64,000 nucleotides of DNA from DASPRM01 sp035319065 (GCA_035319065.1 DATHDM010000316.1:1-64000); one strand, 5' to 3'; positions 26,421 through 35,963 are shown, counted from the stretch's first letter. Notes: generated from the letters alone by a model not told the origin. Program-made: numbers and translations.

Positions 26421-27104
26421 ATGGGAACGACTTCCGTGAACATTTCTGCCAACCAGGTGCGCGAGCTGCGCGACAAGACGGGCGCTCCGATGATGGACTG
26501 TAAGAACGCACTCACCGAAGCCAAGGGCAATATGGACGAGGCCATCGTGCTGCTGCGCAAGCGCGGGGCTGCCATCATGCAGAAAAAGGCCGCGCGCACT
26601 ACGAGTGAAGGCTCGGTCACCAGCTACATTCACGCCGGCGGCAAGATCGGCGTGCTGGTTGAGGTCAATTGCGAAAGCGACTTCGTCGCCCGCACCGACG
26701 ACTTCAAGGAGTTGGTGCACGATGTCGCCATGCACATCGCGGCCAGCGACCCGAAGTTCATTCGCAAGGAAGAGGTCACTCCCGAAGCCTTCGAGAAGGA
26801 GAAGGACATTTACCGGGCGCAGGCTGCGGCCACCGGCAAGCCGGCCAACGTGGTGGAAAAGATCGTCGAAGGCAAGATGGCCAAGTTCTACGAGGAGGTC
26901 TGCCTCTACGAGCAGCCCTTCATCAAAGATCAGACCATCAGCGTCTCCCAGCTCATCGGACAAAAGATCGGCAAGCTGGGCGAGAACATTGCCGTACGCC
27001 GGTTCGCGCGCTTCAAAGTCGGCGAGCCCGGCGCAACCATCGCCATTAGCGCGCTCAAGCAGGACGGCAACGACGGCGAGGCGGCAACTCCGGTGGCGAA
27101 GTAG
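26421..27104 (+). CDS. tsf: Elongation factor Ts
   Basis: Nucleotide exchange factor for EF-Tu. The 227-residue product has the N-terminal UBA-like 'VRELRDKTGAPMMDCKNAL', the 'CESDFVART' motif that contacts EF-Tu, and a short-form single core domain ending near residue 205. The frame stays open back into rpsB, but the homology starts at the ATG at 26421. The usual order rpsB-tsf-pyrH-frr is kept. No strong SD is visible. Confidence 0.97.
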   Translation: MGTTSVNISANQVRELRDKTGAPMMDCKNALTEAKGNMDEAIVLLRKRGAAIMQKKAARTTSEGSVTSYIHAGGKIGVLVEVNCESDFVARTDDFKELVHDVAMHIAASDPKFIRKEEVTPEAFEKEKDIYRAQAAATGKPANVVEKIVEGKMAKFYEEVCLYEQPFIKDQTISVSQLIGQKIGKLGENIAVRRFARFKVGEPGATIAISALKQDGNDGEAATPVAK

Positions 27105-27256
27105 CGGGTTGCTTTGTGCGGGACGCGGCTTTCAGCCACGCCGCCCCCACCCTCATTGCTTGCACCCCCCCGCGCCTTTCCGGGCCGGCGTCATTCCCGT
27201 TTGCGCATCCGCCCCCGCTCCCGCTAGACTGAAGGCAGAGGCTACGGACACGACGC

Positions 27257-27973
27257 GTGCATCAACCCGTCTTTAAGCGCATCCTGCTCAAACTTTCCGG
27301 CGAGGCCCTCGCCGCCAACCAGGGATTTGGAGTTGATTCGTCCCGCCTACAGGAAATTGCCGCTGAACTTGCCGACGTACACTCCCTGGGCGCGCAGATC
27401 GCCATCGTGGTGGGGGGCGGAAATTTCTTCCGTGGTGTGGCAGTGCAGGCAAAAAACATGGACCGTGTCTCCGCCGACCACATGGGCATGCTGGCTACGG
27501 TCATCAACGCGCTCGCCCTGCAGGACGCGCTCGAAAAGCAGGGCATTTACACGCGCGTGCAGTCGGCTATCGAGATGAACCAGGTCGCCGAGCCTTTCAT
27601 TCGCCGGCGCGCCATACGCCACCTGGAAAAAGGCCGCATCGTCATCTTCGCGGGCGGCACCGGCAACCCCTACTTTTCCACCGATACCGCCGCTTCCTTG
27701 CGTGCCATGGAGATCAAAGCCGATGCCATCCTCAAGGCCACCAAGGTCGATGGCATCTATGACGCCGATCCCGTCATCGTCAAAGACGCCAAGATGTTTC
27801 CCAGCATCTCCTATCTCGACATCCTGCAGCGCGGCCTGAAGGTGATGGACGCTACCGCCATCAGCCTCTGCCGCGACAACAATCTCCCCATCGTGGTCTT
27901 CAACCTGAATCAGCACGGCAACATCCGCCGGGTAGTGCTGGGAGAAAAGGTCGGATCGCTGGTCAGCGCGTGA
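27257..27973 (+). CDS. pyrH: UMP kinase
   Basis: Phosphorylates UMP to UDP in pyrimidine synthesis; an amino-acid-kinase-fold hexamer. The 238-residue protein has 'RILLKLSGEAL', 'VVGGGNFFRG', 'DHMGMLATVINALALQDAL', 'GGTGNPYFSTDTAA' and 'KATKVDGIYDADP', all PyrH signatures. It starts from GTG with no visible alternative. It lies 152 bases after tsf and 97 bases before frr. Confidence 0.97.
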   Translation: MHQPVFKRILLKLSGEALAANQGFGVDSSRLQEIAAELADVHSLGAQIAIVVGGGNFFRGVAVQAKNMDRVSADHMGMLATVINALALQDALEKQGIYTRVQSAIEMNQVAEPFIRRRAIRHLEKGRIVIFAGGTGNPYFSTDTAASLRAMEIKADAILKATKVDGIYDADPVIVKDAKMFPSISYLDILQRGLKVMDATAISLCRDNNLPIVVFNLNQHGNIRRVVLGEKVGSLVSA

Positions 27974-28070
27974 ACGGGTTTCTTCACCGGCGCAGAGTCG
28001 CCATCACCACGCCGGCTGCCTCGCACAAGGTATAATCTGCGGTTTTAGAAAGCACGGGAGACACTCCAAT

Positions 28071-28655
28071 ATGGCGCAGACAATGGCGGGCATCCCCGCC
28101 CTCAAGGAAGTCTTTGGCCAGCTCAAGGGACGCATGGATAAAGCGGTTGAGGATTTCCGCCGCGAGATGGCTGCGGTGCGTACCGGGCGCGCGTCGGTGC
28201 ATATGCTCGACGGCGTGCAGATCGACTACTACGGCTCCCTGATGCCGCTCAACCAGGTCGCTCAGGTACACGCTCCGGAAGCGCAGCTGATTACGGTGCA
28301 GCCCTTCGATCCCAGCTCGCTCTCGACCGTCGAGAAGGCCATCCGCAGCGCGGACCTCGGTCTGAATCCCATGAACGACGGCAAGATCATCCGCGTTCCA
28401 GTTCCGCCCCTCACCCAGGAACGGCGCAAGGAGATGGTCAAGCATCTTCACAAGGTGCTGGAGGATCACCGCACCGCTATCCGCAATGTCCGCCGCGATG
28501 GCAACGAGTCCATCAAGAAGGCGCTCAAGGACAAGAAGATCACCGAGGACGACGAACGCCGGGCGCTGGAGGAGATCCAGAAGCTCACGGACGACGAAAT
28601 CAAGAAGATGGAAACCATGAGCGCGGCCAAGGAGAAAGAGGTGCTGGAAGTCTAG
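28071..28655 (+). CDS. frr: Ribosome recycling factor
   Basis: Splits post-termination ribosomes with EF-G. The 194-residue product has the tRNA-like RRF pattern: 'MDKAVEDFRREMAAVRTGRAS', 'PLNQVAQVHAPEAQLITVQPFD', 'LTQERRKEMVKH' and 'RNVRRDGNESIKK'. A second ATG five codons in is also possible. A GTATAATC box at 28030-28037 might drive it separately from pyrH. It converges with the decarboxylase gene. Confidence 0.97.
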   Translation: MAQTMAGIPALKEVFGQLKGRMDKAVEDFRREMAAVRTGRASVHMLDGVQIDYYGSLMPLNQVAQVHAPEAQLITVQPFDPSSLSTVEKAIRSADLGLNPMNDGKIIRVPVPPLTQERRKEMVKHLHKVLEDHRTAIRNVRRDGNESIKKALKDKKITEDDERRALEEIQKLTDDEIKKMETMSAAKEKEVLEV

Positions 28656-28672
28656 GCCATCCCAGCGGAGGC

Positions 28673-30121
28673 TCAGTCACTTGCCTTGCTCGCCAGCCCT
28701 CTCTGCCGCAGCTGGGCGTGGCATTCCTCTTCCAGCAATGCCAGCAATTGCTCCATGTGCTCCTGACGCGTGCGGAAGTTTACCGGATTGATGCGGAACC
28801 AAGACTTGCCCTTCAGCTCGGTGGTCGAAATCCAGAATTTTCCGCTCTCCTCAACTCGCCGGGCCACCTCGGCGTGCAGTGCCTTGGCTTGCGAGGGGTC
28901 CAGGTCAGCAAGGCCATAGCGAATGCAGATCGCCGACATCGGCGGGTCGCTCGCCGCCTCGAACGCAGGATGCTTCCCAGCCAACGAATACAGATATTTC
29001 GCCTGGCGGATGTTGTTGTCTATCCACTCGCCGATCTGGCGCGCGCCATAGCGCTTGAAGCTCATCCACACTTTCAGGCTGCGAAAGCGGCGCGACTGTT
29101 CGAAGCCGTGGACGTAATACTGGTAGCGCTCGCTCTCGCGATCGAGTTCGTCGGTGAGATACGCCGGCTTCAAACCGAACGACGCCGTCAGCCGCCGCTC
29201 ATCTTTGGCCAAGATCGCCCCCGCATCGAGCGGTGCGTAGAACCATTTGTGCGGATCGATGGTGATCGAGTCCGCCAGCTCCAGCCCGTGATCCCGCATG
29301 GCAAATTCGTGCGAGAGCAGCATCCCGCCTCCGTAGGCGGCATCGGCATGCAGCCACATGCCCTCGCGATCGGCGATTTTGCGCAGCTCGCGTATGGGAT
29401 CGATGGCTCCGGTGTTTGTGGTTCCAAAAATCCCGACGATGCACATCGGCCGCACGCCACGCTTGTGATCTTCTTTGATAGCTGTTTCGAGCGCATCCAG
29501 ACGGAGTTGAAATTTCTCATCAGTCGGCAAAGCGCGTAGTGCCGCGCGGCCCAGGCCCACCGCATCGATAGCTTTGTCCACTGAAACATGCCGTTCCTCG
29601 GAGGCATACACCGCCCAGCGCTCTTGCACTCCCTGGTGTTGCGCACGGTCGCGAGAAGCCCAATCGCGGGCCAGTTTGATGCCGATGAAGTTGGCCATCA
29701 TGCCGCCGCTGGTGAGATTCCCTCCGGCTTGAGGACCGTAACCTGCCAGATCGGTAAGCCAGCGAACCGTCCTACGCTCCATGGCAACGGCGGAGGGCCC
29801 GATGGTGTAGGCGCCGATGTTCTGATTCAGAGCCGAGCAGATGAAATCCGCAAGGATACCAGTAGGATTCGGCGACGGGGTGATCAGTCCCATATACCCG
29901 GGATGCCCGACGTGGGTGCAGTAAGGGAGCAGCTTCTCTTCCAGCTCGCCTAAGACCTCCGCCGCCGTGTTGGGGTCCTGAGGCAGCGGCTCGGCAAACA
30001 GCTCCGCCAGGAGCCGCGGCTCCGCGTTTGAGAACACCGGCTTCTCCTCGATGTGTTCCAGATACTCCGCCAGCATATCCACCACGCGATGGCCCACCTG
30101 TCGAAACTCACCTGCGTCCAT
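28673..30121 (-). CDS. Group II PLP-dependent amino-acid decarboxylase (aromatic-L-amino-acid type)
   Basis: A 482-residue cytoplasmic enzyme. The PLP-binding Lys is in 'TIDPHKWFYAPLDAG' (near residue 290), with 'HADAAYGGG' upstream carrying the cofactor Asp. 'GHPGYMGLITPSPNPTGILADF' near residue 75 is typical of aromatic decarboxylases acting on Trp, Tyr, Phe or DOPA, though plant-type aldehyde synthases share the fold and the substrate is not certain. The ATG at 30121 has GAGGTG seven bases upstream; the 13-codon longer frame is rejected. Confidence 0.9.
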   Translation of the reverse strand: MDAGEFRQVGHRVVDMLAEYLEHIEEKPVFSNAEPRLLAELFAEPLPQDPNTAAEVLGELEEKLLPYCTHVGHPGYMGLITPSPNPTGILADFICSALNQNIGAYTIGPSAVAMERRTVRWLTDLAGYGPQAGGNLTSGGMMANFIGIKLARDWASRDRAQHQGVQERWAVYASEERHVSVDKAIDAVGLGRAALRALPTDEKFQLRLDALETAIKEDHKRGVRPMCIVGIFGTTNTGAIDPIRELRKIADREGMWLHADAAYGGGMLLSHEFAMRDHGLELADSITIDPHKWFYAPLDAGAILAKDERRLTASFGLKPAYLTDELDRESERYQYYVHGFEQSRRFRSLKVWMSFKRYGARQIGEWIDNNIRQAKYLYSLAGKHPAFEAASDPPMSAICIRYGLADLDPSQAKALHAEVARRVEESGKFWISTTELKGKSWFRINPVNFRTRQEHMEQLLALLEEECHAQLRQRGLASKASD

Positions 30122-30335
30122 GAGGGCACCTCTGCTCTGAGTGTAGCCGATGGCTGGCATTTCACCGGAGTCGGCTCCCCCACGTCCATCCGATTCTTGC
30201 GGTCATAGTTTTGAACACGAAAAAAAACGACGTGTCGTCCCCAGCCAGTTGGAGGCCAACGGCGGAGAGGGGTTGCATCGCGGCCTGGCTTTTGGAAATC
30301 GAATGCAGTGAACGCTGCAAGCGGGAGGGAGTCTG

Positions 30336-30818
30336 ATGAATATACTGACTGTCAATCTACTGTTCAGCACATTGGTGTTCTGGGCCGCGGCCCGCATTTA
30401 CGTCTTCCCAAAACTCCGCGAACTGAAACCACAAACCCTACTGATTCCAATTCTTCTGCTTCATGCAATGCGCCACTTGGGATTGATGTTTCTGGCGCCT
30501 GGAGCCACCTATGCCGGAATTGCGCCGCACTTCGCTTATCCGGCAGCATTCGGAGACCTGCTCGCCGCCATGCTGGCACTGGCCGCGATTCTCGCCCTGG
30601 TGAGGAAGGCGCCAGTCAGCCGGCTCCTAGTGTGGATTTTCAACGTCGAAGGAACACTCGACCTGCTGAACGCGATGACACTGGCCACGATTTATGACGC
30701 GCAGCCCTACATGGGTCCAGCCTACTGGATTCCTGCCTTCTGGGTTCCGGCGCTGCTGGTGACCCACTACCTCACATTTGTCTATCTCTGGAAGTACTGG
30801 AAAACCGCGACCCAGTAA
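30336..30818 (+). CDS. Small multi-pass membrane protein, unknown
   Basis: A 160-residue very hydrophobic protein with four to five helices at about residues 3-20, 33-52, 66-88, 95-115 and 130-152. It contains conserved-looking 'HAMRHLGLMFL' and 'NVEGTLDLLNAM' segments with intramembrane His, Arg and Glu. I recognise no characterised family. GGAGGGAG about six bases upstream of the ATG supports it. It is divergent from the decarboxylase gene and followed by a small zinc-ribbon gene. Confidence 0.75.
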   Translation: MNILTVNLLFSTLVFWAAARIYVFPKLRELKPQTLLIPILLLHAMRHLGLMFLAPGATYAGIAPHFAYPAAFGDLLAAMLALAAILALVRKAPVSRLLVWIFNVEGTLDLLNAMTLATIYDAQPYMGPAYWIPAFWVPALLVTHYLTFVYLWKYWKTATQ

Positions 30819-30974
30819 GGCAATTCCTTGTGGCCGTCAACAAGGATCGGAAGTCGCGGCACGCTCTGCTTTCCCAAATCGGCACCACCGATCGGGGCTC
30901 GCAGGGATTTCACTTTCGCGCGTTGCCCCCGGGGCACAATACAGGCATCGCTGTCTCGCGCATCGGAGGTTCTT

Positions 30975-31160
30975 ATGCCGTTCATCGACAGTCCACTCGC
31001 CGTACTCGCCTTCTCAGGAACCAAGCCCAACCTCGACCTCGAAGACGATCTGGCCGAGGACCTGCAGCAGGTCTGCCCTGTCTGCGGCGAGATCCTCTAC
31101 GAGTTCAGCAGCGACGACTGGCCACAGCGCTGTCCGGAGTGCGGCAACACCGTCTATTGA
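30975..31160 (+). CDS. 61-residue acidic zinc-ribbon protein
   Basis: ATG at 30975 with GGAGG five bases upstream opens a 61-residue protein. The N-terminal half is acidic ('LDLEDDLAEDLQQ') and the C-terminal half is a compact zinc ribbon, CPVC-x15-CPEC, ending TVY. Proteins of this shape are often rubredoxin-like or rpoB-associated adaptors, but no function can be named. The frame continues upstream without homology, so the SD decides the start. Confidence 0.7.
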   Translation: MPFIDSPLAVLAFSGTKPNLDLEDDLAEDLQQVCPVCGEILYEFSSDDWPQRCPECGNTVY

Positions 31161-31314
31161 TGCGGCGGTGGTTACCCTGACAGTTACCTTCCACAACGCA
31201 CCTCCCTGCAGGTTCGCTGGACTTCAGTAACCAGCAACTATCGTCCACGGCGCGGGTTCTAAGTGTGCGTCCGCAGAAACAGCTCCCCCAGAATCCAAGT
31301 CTCTGGAGTGTGTC

Positions 31315-32733
31315 ATGCGACGTCTGTTTTCCCTTGCGGTCCTGACCGCGATATTGGCAACCATCTTTACGGCATGCGGAGGGGGAGCTGGCTCCTCAAA
31401 CTCCGGCAACACCAACACCAGCCAAAGTCAAGGGGCTACCTTCATCACGGCCGAGGATGCTCCGCTGCCATCCGTGCTGGCATTCAACGTCACTATCAAC
31501 AGCATCACGCTGAACAACTCGTCCACGAGCGTTACTGCGCTGTCTGAGGCAACCACCGTCGATTTCGCCCGCCTGCTTGGACTGCGCACGCTGCTCGCCT
31601 TTAACTCGGTGCCAGCGGGAACCTACACCAGCGCCACCTTCAGTCTGTCTAATCCCGTGATCTCGTACCTGGACCTGAGCCAGACACCTCCGGGAGTAGG
31701 CACGATCAACGGCTCCTTCACTGCGCCTAACAACACCACTTCCCCCACCACCACTGTGACCGTTTCTCTCAAGACTCCCATGGTGGTTACGGCCAACGGT
31801 CTCTCCGGCCTGCACATGGAGTTTGACCTGCGGCAGTCGGTGCAGCTGGACAATGCGGGCCAGGTGACCGGCGTGGTCAACCCGCAGATCGACCTGCGCC
31901 CCGTTTTCCCCAAGGACGACGACGCGCAGATCACCGACCTTCGCGGCGGTCTGGTCTCGGTCAACGTGGCCGGCAACTCGTTCGTGATCCAGCGGCTGCA
32001 CGGCCACCAGATCACTATCGACGTGAACAGCTCCACTACGTACAGCGGCACCACTAGCCTCAGCACGCTCACCACTCCGGCCGTGATCGAGGTTGACGGC
32101 ACGGTCCAGAACGACGGCAGCGTGCTGGCGAGTTCGGTCGAGGTCGTTACCACCCACTCGAATTTCGTGAGCGGCCGCATCGTGGCAGTCAACCCAACCT
32201 CCGGTCCGGTGAAAACCGTGACCCTGCTGGTCGGGGAAGAGTGGCCTGACATTGCCAACATCCAAGTAGGCTTCCCGGTCACGCTCGACATCAGTCAGGT
32301 GCAGGATTACGACATCTGCCATGTCGACAACTGGTTCACCAGCTTCCTGTTCAACAGCTCCGAACTGGTGGTTGGCCAGCGCATCGCCATCGGCGGGATG
32401 CTGGACACCACCCAGAACCCCGCGGTGCTCGTCCCACACCGGGTCGTGCTGCGCCGGCAGGGTGTGGAAGGCGATCTGGTAGCTAACAGCGTCAACATCG
32501 TGAGCGGCAACCAGGGCAGCTTCCAGATCCAGAACAACCGCCTTTTCGGATACATCCTGGGCGCTCCTTTGGATGTCTCCACCAGCAACTTCACGCACTT
32601 CCGCAATATCAACGGGCTGAGCGGGCTGGCCGCGGCCGGCAGCGCCAAGGTGGGAACCTACGGCCTGGTGCTGAAGGACAACTCCACCGGCAACCCGCGG
32701 ATGTACGCCCACTGGGTCACCGTGCTTCCGTAG
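31315..32733 (+). CDS. DUF4382/DUF5666 lipoprotein
   Basis: A 472-residue exported lipoprotein with lipobox FTAC (Cys at about residue 21) and a Gly/Ser/Asn linker. An N-terminal DUF4382 domain (about 45-205) shows 'VTINSITLNN', 'LLAFNSVPAGTYTSATFSLS' and a DUF-typical 'EFDLRQSVQ'. The rest contains repeated DUF5666-like beta strands ('AVIEVDGTVQNDGSVLASSVE', 'GYILGAPLDVSTSNF'). Both families are extracytoplasmic and uncharacterised. It ends 28 bases before a strong terminator, so it is a single-gene unit. Confidence 0.8.
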   Translation: MRRLFSLAVLTAILATIFTACGGGAGSSNSGNTNTSQSQGATFITAEDAPLPSVLAFNVTINSITLNNSSTSVTALSEATTVDFARLLGLRTLLAFNSVPAGTYTSATFSLSNPVISYLDLSQTPPGVGTINGSFTAPNNTTSPTTTVTVSLKTPMVVTANGLSGLHMEFDLRQSVQLDNAGQVTGVVNPQIDLRPVFPKDDDAQITDLRGGLVSVNVAGNSFVIQRLHGHQITIDVNSSTTYSGTTSLSTLTTPAVIEVDGTVQNDGSVLASSVEVVTTHSNFVSGRIVAVNPTSGPVKTVTLLVGEEWPDIANIQVGFPVTLDISQVQDYDICHVDNWFTSFLFNSSELVVGQRIAIGGMLDTTQNPAVLVPHRVVLRRQGVEGDLVANSVNIVSGNQGSFQIQNNRLFGYILGAPLDVSTSNFTHFRNINGLSGLAAAGSAKVGTYGLVLKDNSTGNPRMYAHWVTVLP

Positions 32734-32761
32734 TTCCTCAACGGATCACCCCAAGCAACGG

Positions 32762-32793
32762 CAGGCGGCCGCAAGGCCGCCTGTCTCCTTTTG
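32762..32793 (+). terminator. Intrinsic terminator after the DUF4382 lipoprotein gene
   Basis: A perfect 9-bp stem, CAGGCGGCC (32762-32770) with GGCCGCCTG (32775-32783), GCAA tetraloop, followed by TCTCCTTTT. Confidence 0.85.
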
Positions 32794-32904
32794 CGTGAGG
32801 GTCATGGCTTTGCAGCGCTCAACCACTACCGTGATCCGGAGCGGGCATAGCCCCACGTGTGCGGCACTAGTCACATCCTTCCGTCTTTCCTTATTGCACG
32901 CCCG

Positions 32905-32910
32905 TATAAT
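32905..32910 (+). promoter_or_regulatory. TATAAT -10 box placing transcription start at the ATG
   Basis: A perfect TATAAT lies six bases before the ATG at 32917. With the usual 6-8 base distance, transcription would begin on or next to the A of the start codon, giving a leaderless mRNA. No SD and only a weak -35 are present. Confidence 0.5.
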
Positions 32911-32916
32911 CAACCT

Positions 32917-35103
32917 ATGAAGTCTGTGGTTCACGCTGCCTGTCCTCATGACTGTCCCGACGCTTGCGGCGTCCGGATCACCGTTCAGGACGGGCGCGCG
33001 ACCCGCATCCAGGGTGATCCCAACCACCCGGTCACCCAGGGCTTCCTGTGCGCGAAAGTTGCCAAGTATCTCGACCGCGTCTATTCACCCGATCGCGTAC
33101 TCTTTCCCTTGCGCCGGCGGAAACACGTCGCCAAAGGGTCAGGCCATAAGAACTTCGAAGACTTCGAGCGCATTTCCTGGGATGAGGCTCTCTCGGAAAT
33201 CGCCGTTCGCCTTCGCAGCATTGCCCGCGATCACGGACCGGAAGCCATCCTGCCTTACTCCTACGGCGGCACTCTCGGGACTCTGGGTGGCGGCTCCATG
33301 GACCGCCGTTTCTTTCACCGCCTGGGCGCCTCGCAGTTGGATCGCACCATCTGCTCGACCGCGGGCGGGGACGCGCTGGTTTCCGTCCTGGGCAAGAAAC
33401 TCGGCACCGAGCCGGAACAGTTCGTGCACTCGCGCTACATCATCGCCTGGGGCGCGAACATTCATGGCAACAACGTCCATTTGTGGCCATTCATCCACAA
33501 GGCCCGGCGCGCGGGCGCAAAGCTGGTGGTCATCGATCCTTACCGCACGCGCACAGCCGACTGCGCCGATTGGTATCTCCCCATCACACCCGGCACCGAC
33601 GTTGCCCTAGCGTTGGCGATGATGCACATCATCATCGGCGAGAATCTCTACGATGGCGATTACGTCGCGCGCCACACCACCGGCTTCGAGGGGCTGCGCG
33701 AGCGCGTAAAGGATTACCCGCCCGAGCGCGTGGCGGAGTGGACCGGGATCACCGCCAGCGACATCTACAAGCTGGCGCGCGAGTATGCCAGCGTGCGCCC
33801 GGCAGTCATTCGCCTCAACTACGGGGTTTCGCGGTCGGAGAACGGCGGCATGGCAGTGCGCGCTGTCGCCATGCTGCCTTGCCTTACGGGATCGTGGAAG
33901 GAAGTCGGAGGCGGCCTCCAACTCTCCACCAGCGGCGCATTTCCCCTGAACAAAGGGGCCCTGGAGCGCCTGGACCTGATGGAGAAGTCGCCGCTCGGCC
34001 GCCGCGCTCGCATGGTGAACATGACGGAGCTGGGCAAGGCGCTGGCCACGCTATCGGATCCGCCGGTGAAAGCGCTGTTCGTGTACAACTCGAATCCGGC
34101 GGCGGTTGCGCCGAATCGCAACCTGGTAATTGAGCAACTCCGGCGGACCGACCTGTTCACCATCGTGCACGAGCAATTTCTTACCGATACCACCGATTAC
34201 GCCGACCTCGTGCTGCCGGCGACCACCTTCTTCGAGCACAAGGATTTGCAGGGCGCCTACGGCCATCACTACGTGCAGATCTCCAATCAGGCGATCGCTC
34301 CGCTGGGCGAGTGCCGCTCCAACGTGGATCTATTCCGCGAACTGGCCGCGCGCATGGGCTTTGAGGACGACTGCTTCCGCGAGTCAGTGGATGAAATGAT
34401 CGACGCAGCCCTGTCCACATCCCACCCCTGGCTGCGGGGCATTGATCGGGCTCGCCTGGAGCGGGAACACTTCGTCCGCCTTGAGTTCAATGGATCTTCG
34501 GAACCTTCAGGGAATGGCGGCTCGGAGAAAAGCCACGCTCACTTCTTGCCTTTCGCCGAGGGCGGCTTCTTCACTCCGAGCGGCAAGGCCGAACTCTCCA
34601 GTCCGCAATTAGCGGCCCAGGGCCTGGATCCGGTTGCATGCTTCATTCCTCCCAACGAGTCGCGCCACCACAGAAACGGCGCGGGCGGGAGGAACTCACA
34701 ATTCCCCCTGGAGCTGCTGGCGCGAAAGGCTGACAACTTCCTCAACACCACGTTTAACAACCTGCCTACAGTGCGAACGCTGGAAGAGCCCGGCTTGCTC
34801 GAGATTCACCCCTTCGATGCGCGTTCACGCGACATTCACGACGGCGAGCAGGTTCGGGTCTTCAATCACCGCGGGGAAATCCGTCTGGTGGCGCGCATCA
34901 CCGACGCAATCCAGCCGAGTGTGGTCGCCGCTCGCCTCGACTCGGGCAAGCAGCGCGCCGATGGCATCAACATCAACGTACTCACCTCCGACCGCCTCAC
35001 CGACATCGGCCGGGGTGCGACGTTCTATTCCACGCTGGTGGAAGTTAAGCCGGTCGGCCGAGGTGAGCAAAGGGTGAGCCGGCAGGCGAAGCCCCCGGCA
35101 TAG
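32917..35103 (+). CDS. Molybdopterin (bis-MGD) oxidoreductase with [4Fe-4S] cluster
   Basis: A 728-residue DMSO-reductase-family catalytic subunit. The N-terminal cluster ligands are Cys9, Cys13, Cys17 and Cys45 ('CPHDCPDAC...FLCAK'). 'STAGGDAL', 'WGANIHGNNVHLWP' and 'VIDPYRTRTADCADWYLPITPGTD' are conserved cofactor-binding parts, and the C-terminal 'VRVFNHRGEIRLVARITD' is the molydopterin-binding beta-barrel. No signal peptide or Tat motif and no partner subunit next door, so it is probably cytoplasmic and works with a diffusible donor; substrate unknown. It is likely leaderless (TATAAT six bases upstream of the ATG). Confidence 0.9.
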   Translation: MKSVVHAACPHDCPDACGVRITVQDGRATRIQGDPNHPVTQGFLCAKVAKYLDRVYSPDRVLFPLRRRKHVAKGSGHKNFEDFERISWDEALSEIAVRLRSIARDHGPEAILPYSYGGTLGTLGGGSMDRRFFHRLGASQLDRTICSTAGGDALVSVLGKKLGTEPEQFVHSRYIIAWGANIHGNNVHLWPFIHKARRAGAKLVVIDPYRTRTADCADWYLPITPGTDVALALAMMHIIIGENLYDGDYVARHTTGFEGLRERVKDYPPERVAEWTGITASDIYKLAREYASVRPAVIRLNYGVSRSENGGMAVRAVAMLPCLTGSWKEVGGGLQLSTSGAFPLNKGALERLDLMEKSPLGRRARMVNMTELGKALATLSDPPVKALFVYNSNPAAVAPNRNLVIEQLRRTDLFTIVHEQFLTDTTDYADLVLPATTFFEHKDLQGAYGHHYVQISNQAIAPLGECRSNVDLFRELAARMGFEDDCFRESVDEMIDAALSTSHPWLRGIDRARLEREHFVRLEFNGSSEPSGNGGSEKSHAHFLPFAEGGFFTPSGKAELSSPQLAAQGLDPVACFIPPNESRHHRNGAGGRNSQFPLELLARKADNFLNTTFNNLPTVRTLEEPGLLEIHPFDARSRDIHDGEQVRVFNHRGEIRLVARITDAIQPSVVAARLDSGKQRADGININVLTSDRLTDIGRGATFYSTLVEVKPVGRGEQRVSRQAKPPA

Positions 35104-35138
35104 CTGGGGTCAGGAGTTCTGGGCTCCTGCTTGTCCGA

Positions 35139-35963
35139 TTACTTCCCGGGCTTCTTGAAGGGATCGTAGGTCACGCTGGTCTGGAACAGCGAATCCGCAA
35201 CTCCGGTATTGACGCGCACCACGGTCAGGAAGCGCTGATTGGTGATCTCGCCGTTGCGGGTGCGCAGAATGCTGTGCGGAAGCAGCACCCCGCCAACCGA
35301 TCTGAAGTTGTCGTAGATTTCTCCCTCTTCGTTCTTCAGGTTGTCGAGGCGATCCCGCCAGCTCCAGACTTTCTTCACCGGCAGGTGCGTGTTGCGGTCA
35401 ATAAAGATGGTGACCGAGTCGTTCTTGGCATCGAGGATGGTCACCGAATCGCAGGGCTTCTGCTCCGCCACCGCCGGTCCGTCGTAGATGAGGGCAGTGT
35501 CCTTCTGCTGCAGCCATATTCGCAGCACTGTTTCCATCGAGTGCTCACGCCGCCGCAGGTAATCCTCCAGTTGCTCCCGTTCCTGCGGCGCGGTGCCCTT
35601 GTAGGTAACCTCGTAGCCGCGATCGCCGACATTGATGTAGACGATGTCGCGTTGCTTGGTGAGTTCGACCCGGTCCTTGTCGGGAAACTTCCAGAAGCGC
35701 CAGAAGGGTGCGCCCACGCTGTTCGGGCGGCCCTGGAGGAAGCTGTAGGCACGACCTTCCTGCTCCATATCCTGGACCGACATGTAAGTCTTGCCGCCCA
35801 TCGTCTGGATCATCTGGTCCAGGAAGGCGCGCGCCTTGAGTGCGTTTTTGTCGGTGCTCTCGACGGCAATGAAGGGAGAAGGTGCGGGAGAAGCTTCCTG
35901 AGCCGACGATTGCACCAGCGCAGGCGCAATGGCTAGCAGCGCAATCAAGATAAGGTGTCTCAT
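35139..35963 (-). CDS. Exported LolA-like / outer-membrane lipoprotein-sorting-type protein
   Basis: A 274-residue protein with a signal peptide (residues 3-20, cleavage after SSAQ). The mature part resembles LolA-like folds found in Acidobacteriota: 'DRVELTKQRDIVYINVGDRGYEVT', 'RNTHLPVKKVWSWRD' and 'VGGVLLPHSILRTRNGEITNQRF'. These proteins are periplasmic carriers of hydrophobic ligands, but this member is uncharacterised. An upstream start at 36029 overlaps the fabG-like stop codon as ATGA, which would add 22 residues before the signal; both remain possible. Confidence 0.65.
   Translation of the reverse strand: MRHLILIALLAIAPALVQSSAQEASPAPSPFIAVESTDKNALKARAFLDQMIQTMGGKTYMSVQDMEQEGRAYSFLQGRPNSVGAPFWRFWKFPDKDRVELTKQRDIVYINVGDRGYEVTYKGTAPQEREQLEDYLRRREHSMETVLRIWLQQKDTALIYDGPAVAEQKPCDSVTILDAKNDSVTIFIDRNTHLPVKKVWSWRDRLDNLKNEEGEIYDNFRSVGGVLLPHSILRTRNGEITNQRFLTVVRVNTGVADSLFQTSVTYDPFKKPGK

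Noticed and set aside
35111..35129. CAGGAG/CTCCTG hairpin between the molybdopterin gene and the convergent LolA-like gene
   Set aside because: Only six pairs and a poor T-tail; too weak to call a terminator.
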